DNA of 64,000 nt from Candidatus Obscuribacter sp. Its GTDB lineage: Bacteria; Cyanobacteriota; Vampirovibrionia; Obscuribacterales; Obscuribacteraceae. This document shows, in pieces, positions 62,587-64,000 of the stretch. The position numbers were made by a program, and so were the translations under genes. The notes beneath the pieces were generated by a model that was given only the letters and a program-made list of their open reading frames with translations, did no database searches and had not been told where the DNA came from. Position 1 is the stretch's first letter. Every line of letters begins with the position of its first letter. Location: positions 62,001 through 126,000 of the forward strand of contig JADYXR010000151.1 of assembly GCA_021772095.1 (NCBI GenBank), in the 5' to 3' direction.

Positions 62587-63825
62587 ATGCTTTATAGATT
62601 GTCTATCGAAAATTTTTACTCGATTCGTGAAACACAGGTCATTGAACTCATAGCGGGTAAGTCCGTAATTAAGGAAGATGGAGGGCGGTTGTTTCCTCTT
62701 GGTCCAGGCTGCGACGACCACGCTCCGACCGTTGTATCGTTCTTCGGCCCTAATGCCTCTGGAAAATCCAATGTTCTCAGAGCACTATCATTTTTATCCT
62801 GGTTTATTGTTCACAGTTTCACTGTTGCTCCAGATAACATTCTTCCGTTCCAGAGATTCCAGGACGCAACATCGAAAAATGAACCTACTCGGTTGGCTGT
62901 TTGGTTTGCTGGTCCGAACGAACCTGGAGAGTTAGGTCGGGAACCCAATGAGAATTCTGCGAGACAATCATGCTCGATGTACTCATATGAGGTTGAATTC
63001 GGAGGTCCATCTAACGCTGGCGCCGTTATCTTGTCGGAATCGCTCAAATATTGGCCAAGAGAAACAAAACGTCAGGTGAGTCTTTTTAGGCGTGACGATT
63101 CTGGACGAGTTAAAGCACATAAGTCATTCGAACTCTCTGGATATCAATCAGCGTTAGAAAAAATCATTCGCCCTAATGCGAGTGTGATTTCTACTCTTGC
63201 GCAAATCAAGCATGGGATATCAACTCACCTTAGAATCGCTGCTTTGCACGTCTACACGAATATCCTAATTGAAAAATCCGAGTTGGACGAGACCGTCATC
63301 GCGAATTTGTATCTTCAGGATCCGCAGATGTTGAATGCACTAAACGAACAGATCGGACGAATTGATTTGGGAATCGATAACGTGCAAATCGCGTCGGGAC
63401 CGAGTGGACCATTTTTTTCAATTTCGCATACCGGCCTAGATCGTCCCTTAAATATGATTTTCGAAAGTCATGGAACCCGACAGTTTATAAAGGTGTTTCC
63501 CTTATTATTCGCCGTCCTCTCCACTGGTGGTATTGCGCTCATTGATGAACTTGATCATGCCGTACATCCGCTTGTTATGCCGGAAATTCTTAGATGGTTT
63601 CACGACAAAGAACTTAATTCTAGAAGCGCCCAGCTTTGGCTGACGAGTCAAAATGCCTCACTTCTAGAAGAGCTTGTTAAGGAAGAGATTTTTTTCTGTG
63701 AAAAAGATGATTTGGGATGTACCTCGGTTTTTGGTCTACAACAGATCCAGTCAGTTCGTAGAAACGATAACTTTTATCGCAAGTATTTGAGTGGTGCTTA
63801 TGGCGCTATTCCGAGGCTTGGATGA
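62587..63825 (+). CDS. AAA ATPase of the AbiLii/OLD-like defence type (COG1106)
   Basis: The 412-residue protein starts LYRLSIENFYSIRETQVIEL, the usual start of SMC/OLD-like ATPases, with Walker A GPNASGKS (54-61), a signature-like segment FESHGTRQFIKVFPLLFAVL, Walker B GGIALIDELDHAVHP (Asp320, Glu321) and the switch LWLTSQNASLLEEL. This is the AAA_15 layout found in abortive-infection ATPases such as AbiLii/RloA and related PtuA-like proteins. RloA-type genes normally lie upstream of a nuclease-like rloB; here only a short overlapping frame follows. Phage defence is inferred from the family. Confidence 0.85.
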   Translation: MLYRLSIENFYSIRETQVIELIAGKSVIKEDGGRLFPLGPGCDDHAPTVVSFFGPNASGKSNVLRALSFLSWFIVHSFTVAPDNILPFQRFQDATSKNEPTRLAVWFAGPNEPGELGREPNENSARQSCSMYSYEVEFGGPSNAGAVILSESLKYWPRETKRQVSLFRRDDSGRVKAHKSFELSGYQSALEKIIRPNASVISTLAQIKHGISTHLRIAALHVYTNILIEKSELDETVIANLYLQDPQMLNALNEQIGRIDLGIDNVQIASGPSGPFFSISHTGLDRPLNMIFESHGTRQFIKVFPLLFAVLSTGGIALIDELDHAVHPLVMPEILRWFHDKELNSRSAQLWLTSQNASLLEELVKEEIFFCEKDDLGCTSVFGLQQIQSVRRNDNFYRKYLSGAYGAIPRLG

Positions 63826-63913
63826 CCCGAAGACCGACACGACTGACGTTCTTCGTGCAGCGCAAGTTGAGCCAGAGTTAGCTATGTTTCTCGGAAAAAT
63901 CGGTTTTTTCTAA
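63800..63913 (+). CDS. Small ORF overlapping the ATPase end, 37 residues, doubtful
   Basis: An ATG at 63800 inside the end of the ATPase gene opens a 37-codon frame with the product MALFRGLDDPKTDTTDVL and ending LAMFLGKIGFF. The four-base-style overlap is common for toxin-like or partner genes, but the sequence matches nothing I know and no ribosome site is clear. It might be a remnant of a partner gene. Confidence 0.3.
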   Translation: MALFRGLDDPKTDTTDVLRAAQVEPELAMFLGKIGFF

Positions 63914-63918
63914 GTTCG

Positions 63919-63949
63919 GAAGGTGGTCAAACTTGAGTTGACCACCTTC
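63919..63949. terminator. Perfect hairpin after the ATPase gene
   Basis: GAAGGTGGTCAA (63919-63930) and TTGACCACCTTC (63938-63949) form a perfect 12-bp stem with an ACTTGAG loop. No T-run follows, so it may mark an element boundary or protect an mRNA end rather than terminate. The last 50 bases show no gene. Confidence 0.55.
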
Positions 63950-64000
63950 TAAATGAATGAAGTGTATCTACTGCTCTAACGTTTGACGCTGACTTTGATC

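Noticed and set aside
1..64000. CRISPR array or prophage
   Set aside because: No regularly spaced 25-40 bp repeats, no integrase or structural phage genes.

Overview
The window is about 64 kb of a roughly half-GC bacterial chromosome, gene-dense, with genes on both strands and no prophage, integrase, intact insertion sequence or CRISPR array. Several traits point to a Gram-negative relative of the Cyanobacteria, such as the non-photosynthetic Vampirovibrionia/Obscuribacterales: a short single-stranded-DNA-binding protein without the usual acidic tip, an RND pump, transmembrane Ser/Thr kinases, many TPR and low-complexity exported proteins, a filamentous-haemagglutinin-like adhesin, and short lineage-type intergenic palindromes. 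This assignment is inference; no ribosomal RNA is present to test it.

Left part (1-8.4 kb): the start of an RqcH-like NFACT gene faces gmk-rpoZ. Then come a small membrane protein, a tRNA-dihydrouridine synthase, an exported Ig-like protein, an orphan larC with a histidine-rich insert, a MOSC protein and an alpha/beta hydrolase. Transport and stress part (8.4-26.9 kb): an MFS carrier, a frameshifted membrane-fusion gene followed by an intact RND pump, clpB divergent from a J-domain/TPR gene, two GGDEF proteins, and a PerR-like regulator next to a rubrerythrin.

Signalling and surface part (27-43.2 kb): two membrane Ser/Thr kinases, a Gln/Met-rich exported protein behind a foldable leader, TPR, FKBP and response-regulator genes, ssb leading a membrane-protein operon, and a 1044-residue adhesin-like protein. 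Housekeeping part (43.4-55.5 kb): alr-nadD-yqeK, HU with an NAD-dependent oxidoreductase, tRNA-Gly, and the protein quality-control block tig-clpP-clpX-lon. Right part (55.7-64 kb): an aminotransferase, an aldehyde dehydrogenase and an acyl-CoA dehydrogenase that fit a short omega-amino-acid degradation route, an unknown 482-residue protein, and a lone AAA ATPase of the abortive-infection/OLD-like type under an operator-like inverted repeat.

The most notable unexplained elements are five near-identical copies of an 18-bp intergenic palindrome (TCAACCGATATCGGTTGA), a multi-helix RNA-like element between clpP and clpX, a foldable leader before the Gln/Met-rich gene, and two genes broken by frameshifts. 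All coordinates, motifs and pairings were read by eye; no database search or folding program was run.
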